From Apricaphanius iberus (Eukaryota; Chordata; Actinopteri; Cyprinodontiformes; Aphaniidae): DNA of 64,000 bases. The translations under genes were made by a program, and so were the position numbers. Under the pieces are notes generated by a model that was not told the origin of the DNA, searched no databases, and worked only from the letters and a program-made list of their open reading frames with translations. Positions 48,476 to 59,195 of this stretch are shown here, piece by piece (the stretch's first letter is position 1; the number at the start of each line of letters is the position of its first letter). The stretch covers positions 1,302,001-1,366,000 of the forward strand of contig JAPXFQ010002814.1 of the NCBI GenBank assembly GCA_028564705.1, given 5' to 3'.

Positions 48476-48984
48476 GAGTTATATTAGAGTACAAACATGA
48501 TATGTCTCAGGATATGTCTCTTTTAGAAGAAGAGCACAAAAAAGAAAAGTGTGAGCATAGATCAATAGACAAAAGCAGGATGTTTTCGATTGGCCAAGGA
48601 ATAACAGCCTGGAAAGGACCATCTGGCCTGTTTTGCATGGGTTTACCATTTGAATTGCAGATTGGGAGGTAGACAGAAATTTTTGAATGAGAGGTGGCAG
48701 ACTTCACAGATAATCAAGCTAAGCCGAAACAACAAAACAATGATAAACATGACAAAACTAAAACCAGCAATTCTGTCAGCCACACATATATATTTTTTTT
48801 CATGTTAAATATTGGTATTTTTTAAAAGGTCTACAGAATATCAGACAACCTTGAGATAAAAAAACTATTCGTCAGTAGGGAAAAGTAAAAATGAGTAATT
48901 ATTTTTTTTCAAAAGACGATGTCGATGACTAATAGAAAACTTTGAACTGATTAGAATGTTTGTATACTTGTATTAAAATGACTT

Positions 48985-49058
48985 TTGTTGTAAAGTGCCT
49001 TGAGATGAAATTTGTTGTGAATTGGCGCTATATAAATAAAGTGAATTGAATTGAAATT
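48985..49058 (+). repeat. SINE/LINE 3'-tail remnant (copy 2)
   Basis: AAAGTGCCTTGAGATGAAAT, then GTGAATTGGCGCTATATAAA and TAAAGTGAATTGAATTGAA. It is better preserved than 40955-41012. The body upstream is gone. Confidence 0.65.
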
Positions 49059-50319
49059 AAAGTGCATGGTCTGCTACTACAAAGACTGATAAAATAGCAA
49101 TATTAGGCACAAGCAAATGTCATGTAGAGTTTATACCTTCATCTTGGTATGTCAAAAAACGTCTTTGGACAGTCAAACTGGCAACAATTTCTCTGCTATT
49201 CACGTTATTGAAGTTTAGTACTTCTGTACTGACTGTTGGCTAGTAAAGCCCAAAGACGAGCAGAGAAAAAGGTTGTTTTTTGCATATGTCTATAGAACTG
49301 AAAAAAAAAACTCAGTAACATACCCTGCTGCGTGCTTCACACTAAAAAGTTAAAGTAATAATGGCTTGACTTACTTTCAGATTAGACAATTATTATTAGA
49401 CCGATATCGAAATGGAATTCACAGAAAGTCGGTTGATTGTTAAATGGGGCTTAAAAATGGAGTCCATTTTGTCACAGCAAAGTAACCATAGACTTAGTAA
49501 CCATCAACTGTACATCGATGAACCCTCTATGACATCAGACATACTGTAGGTTTCTTTAAAGCTGAATTGAAACAACCTGAGCAATTTCCCCCACTGCTGT
49601 TTAGGTTGCGTCACACCTCTCATCACACTCAGAAAATTACAAAAAAATGGGTGGATGATTGACACTCGTAGTTGCAATGTCTTAGTCTTAATGTTTCTAA
49701 AAGCTAACTGACCTAACAGAAGGTACTGGAGGTTTGTGGGTACTTGTAGCCAGAAAACCACGGTTAAACGACTCTGCTATCACTCTTGCCTTCTATAGGC
49801 AAATTCCATAATTTTATCAAATGAGAACATGAAGACTTGTTGGTCCATAACTAAAACCATCCTACTTTATATTAAAACAAGTTCTAATAATCAATAAGTA
49901 ATGAAGAAATGTGAACATTTCAACCTATTTTCAATCAAGCTGCATTATCTTAAAAGCATAACAGCAATATAATTTAAATTACCGAAAAAATGAAGCAGAG
50001 ACTTCTTGGAAAGTATGTTAGTGCAATCAGTACCAAAGGAATATATCTCTGTCAAATAAGTGCATGATTAACATCCAAAAACAAACATTACGGACACAAC
50101 TGATGGTCAAGTTCAGAGAAACAAAATAGTCTAGACTGTTAACTTGTGGCAGAGGCATCAGCCTTCTCTGAAGCAAGCAGAGGGGAAGCAAGCCTCTAGT
50201 CACCAGCACTAGTACCGAGGGCTCATCTGAGACCTGCCAATCAAAAGGACACTAATAATTATAATTTCAAGCTTAAATTATATCTAAACAGATAAGTTAT
50301 ACAAAACTAACCCCCCCTT
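49059..50319. other. Unassigned AT-rich DNA
   Basis: No gene or repeat family is recognised. Confidence 0.4.
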
Positions 50320-50515
50320 AGAGTTGTCATGGTGGTAAAACTTGACACACAAAATGTTTTTTTGAACCAGGCTGTAAGCATCTTTATTTCTGTGGAGAAG
50401 TTGGCATTTTTAACATGGAGTCAATGGGGACTTGCTCATTGCTGGAGCTATCCTCTAGCAGATGGGCTGGCTTCACATTTGGCCAGGGGAGTATAACCTT
50501 GGAATGTGACCAAAC
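50320..50515 (+). repeat. Fish repeat fragment (ACCAGGCTGTAA family)
   Basis: AACCAGGCTGTAAGCATCTT, TTTAACATGGAGTCAATGGG and a following GGAGC-CCTCTAGCAG region match, from memory, a repeat seen widely in fish. Unclassified. Confidence 0.45.
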
Positions 50516-51029
50516 ATGGAGAATTACCACCCTTGATCCTAATTTACATTGACTATTCAAACTCTAAATGCATTATAAGCAGCACATATGCTTCGAAAAC
50601 TTGACAGGGCTTGATGTTTCCCTATTTCCTTTCCTTATATTCATACTCAACATGATTTTGTAACAGGTCACAGTACACAGAAAAATAGGAAATAGTATTA
50701 TATCAGATTTTATCTAGATTACTTGGAAACTTTTGTTAGGTTCGTGCATGAAAGTGAACTTTCTCTACACCTTCTTTGGATTAAAGTCCTGCTGTGTAAT
50801 GTCTACTTCTCACTAGCAACAAGTCCCATTAAACTGAGAATTAAAATGTTTGTAGAGCTCTGTTGATGTCATAACTCAGTGGTGGCATGACCAATGTAAG
50901 TATGCAGTTGCAATCAATTTTAACTCTAGAGTCAACATTTTGTTTATTCCCTTGATGGGGAAATACTAGAGAACGAAAATGAAATGTTGACTTAACATAT
51001 ATATAGTGTATATAGTGTATATAGTGATA
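50516..51029. other. Unassigned AT-rich DNA
   Basis: TATAGTG words begin near 51000, leading into the palindromes. Confidence 0.45.
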
Positions 51030-51061
51030 TACACTATATCACTATATAGTGATATAGTGTA
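51030..51061. repeat. 32-nt perfect palindrome
   Basis: The arms ACACTATATCACT and AGTGATATAGTGT around ATAT, with one more pair outside, form an uninterrupted palindrome. AT-rich palindromes of this kind can extrude as cruciforms. Confidence 0.9.
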
Positions 51062-51100
51062 ACCTAATGTTACACTTAATATCAGTGTAACATTAGGTTA
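51060..51100. repeat. 17-nt perfect inverted repeat
   Basis: TAACCTAATGTTACACT (51060-51076) and AGTGTAACATTAGGTTA (51084-51100) flank a 7-nt spacer. It directly abuts the 32-nt palindrome. Confidence 0.9.
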
Positions 51101-52073
51101 ATTCATTAATCAGGTTTATGTTCAGTGAATTATTTAAGTTTTGATTTTGATTATCCTTGCGTGATATGGGGGTGATCAACGAACCTACTGTCATATGCGA
51201 AACCGCCACGGGATACGTATTTGTCTTTCCGCACTTTTTTCAGCTGTTATGCCATTTAATGTGCTCTAACATATTTTTACAAGCCGCCTTTAAACACACT
51301 TTAAGTGCACACATGGTAACGCAGGCATCGTTTGATAACAAACAGATGCTGCAGAGCAGATTGTTAAGGAAACCAGCCAGAAGCAGCAAAAGGCAACAAA
51401 CGTTGCAGATATTTTTCCAAACAAAGTGTAAGTTGAGTTTATTGTTGCATGAAGGTAATATTAGCTAAATATTAGCAAGTTAATACGTTGTTTAAGCTAG
51501 TTAACAACAGCAATGTCACTTCTGTTACATTCCATGCTATTTTGCTCATGATTGGAGAATGAGCATGAGTTCTACATTTCTGTTTAGAACTTGTGCTCAC
51601 TATTGCTTTCTTCATATTTGAGAGAAATAATTGTTGTCTTTGTGAAAAGAAAGATCAGAGTCAGGGAGGAGATGTGAAGCCAGAAGCTGCAGTTGGGAGA
51701 CTAATGCAGGGTCTTCAGGTAAGGAAAGAAAGAATTCAACTGCTAATAGAATCCAAACATGTATCAGGTTGTATCTTAAATTTCAGAATTACTCTCAATC
51801 ACACTCCAAAACACATTTTTTGTCTCTATTAGGTAACACAGGACTGAGAGGATTGGGTAACATAGCGGAAACTTGAAAAATATGAATATTGTGGAAACGT
51901 TCATTTTTTCAGCAATTCATAACATAAAACATGAAACTGATATATGATATAGACTCATTTTATGCTATGCAACCTTTCTAAACTCTGTCATTTTCATTCT
52001 TCTTTGGTTGTAGTCTACGTGTTAGGGGTGTGCAAAGTATTTGTATCTGTATTTGTGTTTGTTGAGTGGGCAA
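51101..52073. other. Unassigned DNA
   Basis: Frames at 51157-51468 and 51593-51832 show no known domain. A possible hAT-like terminus, TAGGGGTGTGCAAAG, lies at 52023. Confidence 0.4.
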
Positions 52074-52381
52074 AAGTATTTGTATTTGAGTAAAATTCTA
52101 AATACGAGTGAAAATCCAATTATTTTTGCATTACAGTTCTAATTTACGTTATATTTAATTATCCATTATAATAATTATGGATATGCAATATTGGTTGATT
52201 TTTTTTCTTCTTCTATGAATCCAGTATTTGTATTTGTATTCGAGTAAAATTCAAAATAGGAGTGAAAATCTATTTATTTTTGCATTACACTTCTAATTCA
52301 CATTATATTTAATTATCCTTTACAATTATTATGGATATGCAATATTGGTTGATGTTTTTCCTATAAATCCAGCATTGAACA
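52074..52381. repeat. Two-copy tandem repeat, 154-bp unit
   Basis: Two adjacent units share, in order, GTATTTGTATTTG, GAGTAAAATTC, GAGTGAAAATC, ATTTTTGCATTACA and GGATATGCAATATTGGTTGA. Offsets of GAGTAAAAT (52088/52242) and GGATATGC (52179/52333) both give 154 bp. Confidence 0.9.
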
Positions 52382-52794
52382 TGTAACTAGAAACGTAATT
52401 GAAAAGAAAATTTACATAACAGCAATAAGGCTACTTTATCCGTGGTTAAACCAATAGGAGAAAAACATGGGTCTTATGATGAATTGGTGCTACTGTAGGG
52501 ATTGGTGCTTGTGGATGGGTTGACAGACCAGGAGAGGATCCTTTACGTCCCTGTGATTATACATTGCATATTTTGAGAAATGTTTAGTATCTCTGCCTCT
52601 ACAGAGCCAGGCACAGTTTTTTCTATTTCGTTACCTATTTGTTTCAGTGTGAGCACCCAACTGGAGACGTGAATACTAATGCATCTTAGTGAAATAAGCT
52701 CCCGAGCAAACTCCTATTTCTGAAAGTTATAAACTCCCTCTGGAATCCAGTCAAGATACAATAACATATTTAACAAAATTAGTGATATAGTCAT

Positions 52795-53354
52795 AGGGAC
52801 TATATCATTGGAGTTTTCAACCATATGGTAATGTCATTTTCTCCAAAAAAAAACACCAGAGTGGTTTTTGGTTTAATTCACGCATGTTTGAGTAATCCTT
52901 CTGAATTCTGCCCTATGAGCAGCTGCCCCTCCCTCTCCTAGAAATCGACTGAGTGTTCAACTAGTGACATCACTAGTTGAAAGTTGAGTGCTAGATTTGT
53001 CTGCACTGCCCCTGCAGGCAGAGCGGCTTACTCCTGGTAGATTTTGAAACACACCCTCCTCCTTCTCACAGTTCATGGCTGCTTTGGGTTTTGGCGGCTT
53101 AAATCACTTTTTTTTTGTGGATTTTTTCACTTTCTCTGTAAAACACCCATTTGACTGCATGGATTACAGGATTTTATTCTACATTCCTAAAGAGCAGAGA
53201 AACAAGAAGTTTCACTTCTTGGTCTAACATTCACTACAAGACACAAGTTAAATTTCAGGACAAATTAATACTGTATAACACCAACAGTAAAATTTAACCA
53301 TATGTATGTCTATCCAAGAAGTTGAAAGCTGTAAAATAGCATGATACAGCCCCT
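52795..53354 (-). mobile_element. TTAA-associated element Q, short copy
   Basis: This 560-bp copy reads on the minus strand from AGGGGCTGTATCATGC to a region ending GATATAGTCCCT. Both ends and several internal blocks match the long copy at 59196-61081 in reverse orientation. The middle, about 1.3 kb in the long copy, is absent. TTAA lies just outside its minus-strand 5' end (53355-53358); the other flank reads TCAT. Non-coding. Confidence 0.75.
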
Positions 53355-53510
53355 TTAAGTCTTTTTTTCATTCAGGCGAGCCTCCTTCTTCTGTGTAGAG
53401 CAGCTGGGTCAGTCACCTGTTTTAGTTTCTCCTCCCCGACCCCTGAACCTCATCCCTCGCAAACTCACATGCACTGCGGGTCTCATTAGGAAACGCAGCT
53501 TTTTGATATA

Positions 53511-53590
53511 CGCTTTTCTTGTTCCCGAACACAATTAGTGTTCGGGAACAAGAAAAGCGTTCGGGAACAAGAAAATACTAATGTTTGACA
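53511..53590. repeat. Quasi-palindrome with tandem repeat and second hairpin
   Basis: Perfect 22-nt arms (53511-53532 and 53538-53559, core TTCTTGTTCCCGAACAC) flank AATTA. The right-arm text GTTCGGGAACAAGAAAA is then repeated directly from 53559. Next comes AATACTAATG / CATTAGTATT around TTTGA. See findings. Confidence 0.92.
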
Positions 53591-53680
53591 TTAGTATTTG
53601 TAAAAAACATGTTATATGTCCTTTCTGATTATTGTATTCAGGTTCGGCTCCACCCATACTACGTGTCATCACACAAGACC

Positions 53681-53880
53681 CAAAGTAACTTTTGCCGCCG
53701 GTTGAAATTGTTGCTTTCTTGGCATCAAAATTTTTTCTTTAAAAATCACTGACATCAATAGCAGAATTCAGTCAGGATGAGAATATATACTTTATTGCAT
53801 ATTTGACTTATTCATTTTTTTGGACAGTAGGACCTGTGGACCGAACTAGATGGGTATGACTTAGGCTCCCCATAGACCTA
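53681..53880 (+). repeat. Unnamed repeat P, copy 4
   Basis: It begins CAAAGTAACTTTTGCCGCCG, passes GGCATCAAAATTTTTTC, and ends GGTATGACTTAGGCTCCCCA. It lacks the CGCTCCATTGACTC block of the other copies. Confidence 0.55.
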
Positions 53881-54603
53881 GATAAATGTGCCCCCCTTGT
53901 TCTGAGATGGTGGTTGCGCCCCTGCGTACTGTCCTTAAAGTTAGTCAGCATTAGCAGCACCTTTGTCCACTAGTTTGTTGTTATTGTTTTTTTTTTTTTC
54001 AAGGCCCTATAAAATACAGAGCTTCCACTCTCAAGCCATGCATATTATCTTTTCTCCTGTGCCATGAGGACCAAAGGCCTACACAAAAGAACCAAACTCC
54101 ACTGGCTTTATTTTTCTATACGCTTTTAAAATGTCAGCCATAATGTGCAACAGTGATCAATGTTTATGTACAAACATAAAGGCAAACTTAGTGTAGTGTC
54201 ACAACCGGGCTATTATGCAATAAAAGTTAATGTCCATGAAGAAAGAGGGGGGAAATGGGAACAATGCATTCCTTAGTGAGAAAAGTACTGCTGTGTCATT
54301 CAATTGTATGTTGCGCATAGGAAGTTTCTGGTATAATACTAACTGTAGCGTAGCAACTTTAAGCTTATCGAGCTGCTTAGCTAAAAATTTTGGATTTGAC
54401 CCTGCAAAGACTTGGAAAACAGATTGGTAGATTAATTTTGAGTCGAACCCTGAATGTATGAATCTCTCCTAACCTGGCCACTGACTTAGAGAACACACAG
54501 AGCATACACAGGGAAGGAAATCAATAGAAAGAGATGCCCTGGATTTCACTTTGTTTTGGAAAATAAACACACACTTGGTCAAACACGAATACACATACAT
54601 ACG
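53881..54603. other. Unassigned DNA
   Basis: No gene or repeat family is recognised. Confidence 0.4.
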
Positions 54604-54604
54604 C

Positions 54605-54645
<41 letters not shown>
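54604..54645. repeat. (CA)n microsatellite
   Basis: A nearly pure CA run with one AA break at 54629. It explains the overlapping His/Thr and Val/Cys open frames. Confidence 0.95.
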
Positions 54646-54648
<3 letters not shown>

Positions 54649-54976
54649 GTAAACCTTATCCTCATAGGTGGATGCCTTGCTCTCTTTGGCAGTGTTAGAG
54701 AACTCCAGTCCGGGGACAGGCGTAATGGAAACAAGGAGCTGTGTACACGGTCTGGAACATCTCTGCAATTTCATCCCCATGTGGAAGAATTGCAACATTC
54801 CCCTCACATTGCTCAGCCCTGGAAAGACATATTTAATGTTTACAGCTAAGCCACTACAAACTGTTTTTGAAATGGCAAGAAAAAAAGGCCAGGGTTATTA
54901 AAGTACAACAGTAGAACTAGATTAAATAGAAAAGGAAAGGAAAGAAAAGAAAAGGGAAAAAAAACATATATATACA

Positions 54977-54977
<1 letters not shown>

Positions 54978-55046
<69 letters not shown>
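54978..55046. repeat. (TA)n microsatellite, left of Tc1
   Basis: About 34 AT units ending exactly where the Tc1 element starts. Confidence 0.95.
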
Positions 55047-55048
<2 letters not shown>

Positions 55049-56247
55049 GGAGAACGAGTATTTGATACACTGCTGATTTTTGAAGTTTTCAGATCTGTTA
55101 ATTCTTCTTTACGAAGCCCTCCTGTTCTCCACTCATTACCTGTATTAACTGCAGCTGTTTGAACTCATTACCTGTATAAAAGACACCTGTCCACACAATT
55201 AAACAAACTCCAACCTCTCCACAATGACCAAGTCCGGAGAGCAGTGAAAGGACAGGGGTAAAATTGCAGCGCTGCAAAAGAGTGGGATGAGCTACAGAAT
55301 AATAGGCAAGCAGCTTTGTGAGAAGACAACAACTGTTGGTGCAATAATTAGAAATTGGAAGAAGTTCAAGACAACGGTCAATCTCCCTCGGTCTGGAGCG
55401 CCACGCAAGATTTCTCCTCGTGGGGCATCAACGATCATGAGGACAATGAAGGATGAGCCCAGAACTAGATGACAGGACCTGGTCAATGACCTGAATAGAG
55501 CTGGGACAACAGTCATAAAGAAAACCATCAGGAACAAACTCTGCTATGATGGATTAAAATCCTTTAGTGCATGCGAGGTCCCCCTGCTAAGTCAGCACAT
55601 GTCAAGGCCCATCTTCAGTTTTTGACTAACGATCTGGATGATCCAGAGGAGGAATGGGTGAAGGTCATATGGTCTGATGAGACAAAAGTGTAGCTTTTTA
55701 GTCTAAGATTCACTCGCCGTGTTTGGAGAAAGAAGAAGGATGAGTACAACCCCAAGAACACCATCCCAACTGTAAAGCATGGTGGAAACATCAGTCTTTG
55801 GGGATGCTTTTTTGCAAAGGGGACGGCATGACTACATCGTATTGAAGGGAGTATTGATGGGGCCAGGTATCATGAGATCTTGGCCAACAATCTCCTTCCC
55901 TCAGTAAGAGCATTGAAGATGGGTTGTTGCTGGGTCTTCCAGCATGGCAAACGACCCAAAACACACAGCCAGGGCAACTAAGGAGTGGCTGTGTAGGAAG
56001 TATCTCAATGTCCTGGAGTGGCCTAGCCAGCGTCCAGACCTGAATCCAATAGAAAATCTTTGGAGAAAGCTTAAAGTCTGTGTTACCCAGAAACAGCCCC
56101 AAAACCTGAACGCCCTAGAGAAGATCTGTATGGAGGATTGGGCCAAAACCCTGCTTCAGTGAGTGCAAACCTGGTGAAGAACTACAGAAAACGTCTGATC
56201 TCTGTAATTACAAACAAAGGTTTCTGTACCAAATATTGAGTTCTGTT
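55047..56247 (+). mobile_element. Tc1-like transposon, 1.2 kb, inactive
   Basis: The left terminus GGGGAGAACGAGTATTTGAT is the end of a common fish Tc1 subfamily. The reversed right terminus (AACAGAACTCAATATTTGGT) is a decayed match. The transposase region fills the interior. (TA)n tracts abut both ends, consistent with Tc1's TA target. It belongs to a different subfamily from the fossil at 23.8 kb. Confidence 0.9.
55224..56239 (+). pseudogene. Tc1 DD34E transposase, broken
   Basis: The ATG at 55224 is followed by an early frameshift. [20 protein letters not shown] and [13 protein letters not shown] give the helix-turn-helix part; a TGA follows PRTR at 55470. The first catalytic Asp survives in WSDETKV (GAT at 55676-55678), but a TAG follows at 55691. 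The second Asp position reads GGC (Gly) with an added A (QHG then a shift before [13 protein letters not shown]) near 55943-55952. The catalytic Glu survives in NPIENLW (GAA at 56052-56054). It ends GFCTKY with TGA at 56237-56239. Enzyme function is impossible without repair of several lesions. Confidence 0.9.
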
Positions 56248-56254
56248 ATATATG

Positions 56255-56309
<55 letters not shown>
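56255..56309. repeat. (TA)n microsatellite, right of Tc1
   Basis: About 27 AT units directly beyond the Tc1 right end. Confidence 0.95.
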
Positions 56310-56314
<5 letters not shown>

Positions 56315-57167
56315 CCTAAAAGCAATACACTGAGATGATGGAAAAGTCCTGGGGTGGGACAGGAAGTTGAAAGCTTCTTTTGACCTAAATTCTTCTCTGT
56401 ATTTCATATATTTATTATATTTTTGTGGTTTGTGCAGCTCTTGGGTTATAGATATTTAACATGAGTTCAGTGCAGCTGCATGCAGTATCATTTATACTTT
56501 GTTCTTTTTCCCGGTTCAAGGACTCAGAGAGGGTATGTCTGTGTCAACAAAACTTGATAAGAGTGACATTGCATAGCATATTTGTTTGCCTATTACATAA
56601 AACCCTGCATCCCACACTCCTCAATGGCAGCTTCAGACCACCTACTTGTTACCACGTGCTTTCGGGAATGCTTCTTGGGAAGAAGAGCAATTATAAAACC
56701 TCTTCAGTGTGTGAGGAATTGTACTATTTTGTATTACAGGTCGCTGTCTTTTGAACTTTGTTTCTTTGAACTTTTTTTTGACAAACTGGATATCTTTCTA
56801 TATTTGAAGGAAGAGGAGCTGACTGACCTCAGAAAAGGACACAAAGCAAGCTGCTGCAGATTACACTTTATTGTATTGAAAGGACTGGGACCTTGAAATA
56901 ATACACATTTAATAAAATTACCTGCCAATAGTCGAGGAAGGCGCACATCTTTTGAGTGTCACCTCATATCTGTTCTGACCCTTGCAAAGCCACTTAGGCC
57001 TTCTGCTGGTGGAAAGTATTTTATCTCCCTAAACCTAATGTTTGTTTCATATAGAGAACAAAGGTGAGCCAAAGCCTTCAATCAAATTCAAATCAGATAA
57101 ATTTTGTTCTTATCATTAGTTCAACTATCTCTTGTAAATTTATTCTAAAAATATTACAAAATATATA
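56310..57167. other. Unassigned DNA
   Basis: Frames at 56461-56896 lack domains. Confidence 0.4.
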
Positions 57168-57425
57168 ATAACAATAATAATAATAATAATAATAGATTGC
57201 ATTTATACAGCACTTTTCAAGACACCCAAAATGGTTTACAATTCCACTATTCATTCACTTTCACATTCACACACTGGTGGAAGCAAGCTACGATGGTTGC
57301 CAAAGCTGCCTGGGGCAGACTGACATAAGTGAGGCTGCCCTATCGCATCATCGGCCCCTCCGGCCAATACCAGTAAGTGGTAGGTGAAGTGTCTTGCCCA
57401 AGGACACAACAACTGAGACAGATAG
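57168..57425 (-). mobile_element. SINE-like element with AAT tail
   Basis: The left end has (AAT)n (57168-57194), then TACAGCACTTTTCAAGACAC, close to TATAGTGCTTTTCAAGACAC at 17.95 kb. GAAGTGTCTTGCCCAAGGAC lies near the right, again as at 18.1 kb. The tRNA-like head is decayed. Confidence 0.7.
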
Positions 57426-59007
57426 ATCCAGAGCTATCATGCTATCTAATCCACATCTTGATATGGCATTCTTGTGAGGTGGGATGGATTATCTCAGCAA
57501 AGGAGAACTGCTCACTTTCACAGACATATTTGTGAACCACACTTGAGAGAAATTGTTATTTTGTGTATGTAGAATATGTTTAAGATCATTGAGTTCATGT
57601 AAAAAAATGGGAGCAAAACAAATGTGTTGCGTTTATATTTTTAATATGTCTGGTTTGAAGACTCAGATTCAGCACAACACCAAGCGCAGGAGGCAGAGGA
57701 GTGATTTAAAAATGTATGGTTTTATTAATAAATGGTTTTATTAAACAAAAACTATGGGTCGTCTCAGGAGGAAGCAAGACTGGGGAACCAGGGACTGAAT
57801 TTAGAATGTGGAGAGGTGAGAATAGAGGTTATTGAGTGATAAAGGTTTACAATGTTAGATGTTGATTTAGTTCTTACTTGCCAAGGAAGCTTGGAGGGGA
57901 AAGGATTTGATCCTGTGACCTGAGGATGGCTGGAGGTAGGCGTTTGGAATGTGATAACTGTTTGGTGTCTGTTGCACATGGCAACTGCATTAGTTTGGGT
58001 TGCTTTAGACAGTAGCTTAATATACTCATTTTCTATTATGAAAACAGATGCTTGTCCTCAGTTCAAGAGAGTGGATCAGCTTCTGTGATTGATTAGATGG
58101 CTTACAGCTTGCAGGAAAAGTGTGAAACAATAATTTTCTAATATTAAGGAAGTATTTTTGTTGCAGAACCCACATAGTATTAGGATTCTGTGGCTGTGTG
58201 CTGGTGTTTGGTGTGTGTTTTCTCCACCCTTCTCTCTAGGGCTTGGCAGGCAACAGTCATAGGTACTCCTCGTTGGTTCCTCATCAACCTCTTGCTTAAA
58301 AGGAGAGCGGCTCAGGCAAGCTGACACCAGAAAGTTTTCGCAACTAGTGTGATTGTTCCTTGATTCCCTCCGAGTTCCTACAAGGTAAAGACTCTCAGCC
58401 TGGATTCCCACCTGGTCAGCCTCCTCCCCGCTCCCTGTATGGTTGTCCCACCAAACTCTCCAACCTACCAGTCGTTGGCTTAATGCATGTCTGCCCGCCC
58501 GCCGTCTCTTTTCCCATCAGCAGTTGCCGCCTCTGGTTTTCTGGATTCTAATTCACCTCCCTCCAAGCCTCTCCTCCATCAACAACAAGTTCTATCAATC
58601 CTCATCACATTCCACCAACAAAATCCAAATACTTACCTTCCACCTCTCTCTCCCTCTCTCTCATGGTCAGCCCTGATTCTCCACCTGGTGTCTGCTCCCG
58701 GTTTCTCCTAAGACGTACAGATTCTAAAATAAATTATAATTTAATTTGACACTTACCTGACTCCGAGTTTTGGTATTGTGCTGTCATTGAGTCCACAAAA
58801 AAGCAAACATGTAAAATACCGTTTTTTTTAGTGGCTACATTTAAAATATTTGAGTCAGATCTAACTTCAGGCAAAATAATTAAATCAAATTAAACTTTGG
58901 ATCTAAAATTTTAGTTTTCAAATGCTGCCTCAAGAGGAGCATTCAGATGAACAATGATTTACTTTGATTTTTCTTTTTCTTGAGGTTTTGTATTGACAGC
59001 AGCCTTT
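57426..59007. other. Unassigned DNA, C/T-rich at 58370-58700
   Basis: 58240-58790 has a layout reminiscent of the untranslated tail of a fish retroelement: a GGTAAAGACTCTCAGCCTGG word, pyrimidine-rich sequence, AATAAA at about 58727 and a following ACCTGACTCCGAGTTTTGGT word. It is not classified. Confidence 0.35.
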
Positions 59008-59153
59008 GTTAAATAGTAGACAGTACAGAAAGGGGTGAGTTGAGGAAAGACATTAACAAATGTCCATAGGAACGGGAGTCGAACCCAGAACAGCTGCTTC
59101 GATGACTCTGAACATTGGGCGCCAATATTAACCACTGTGGCACACAACACCCC
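59008..59153 (-). mobile_element. tRNA-derived SINE, family 2 copy 2
   Basis: On the minus strand the head reads GTGCCACAGTGGTTAA (A-box region) and GGGTTCGACTCCC (B box, 59074-59086). The body continues with AATGTCTTTCCTC, as in copy 1 at 43140-43312. Confidence 0.7.
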
Positions 59154-59195
59154 AATTGTAATTAATTTATGACAAAAAATCTTTAAATTGGTTAA

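Noticed and set aside
54469..54849. Two frames of about 100 codons with Val/Cys or Thr/His repeats.
   Set aside because: They are produced by the CA repeat at 54604-54645.
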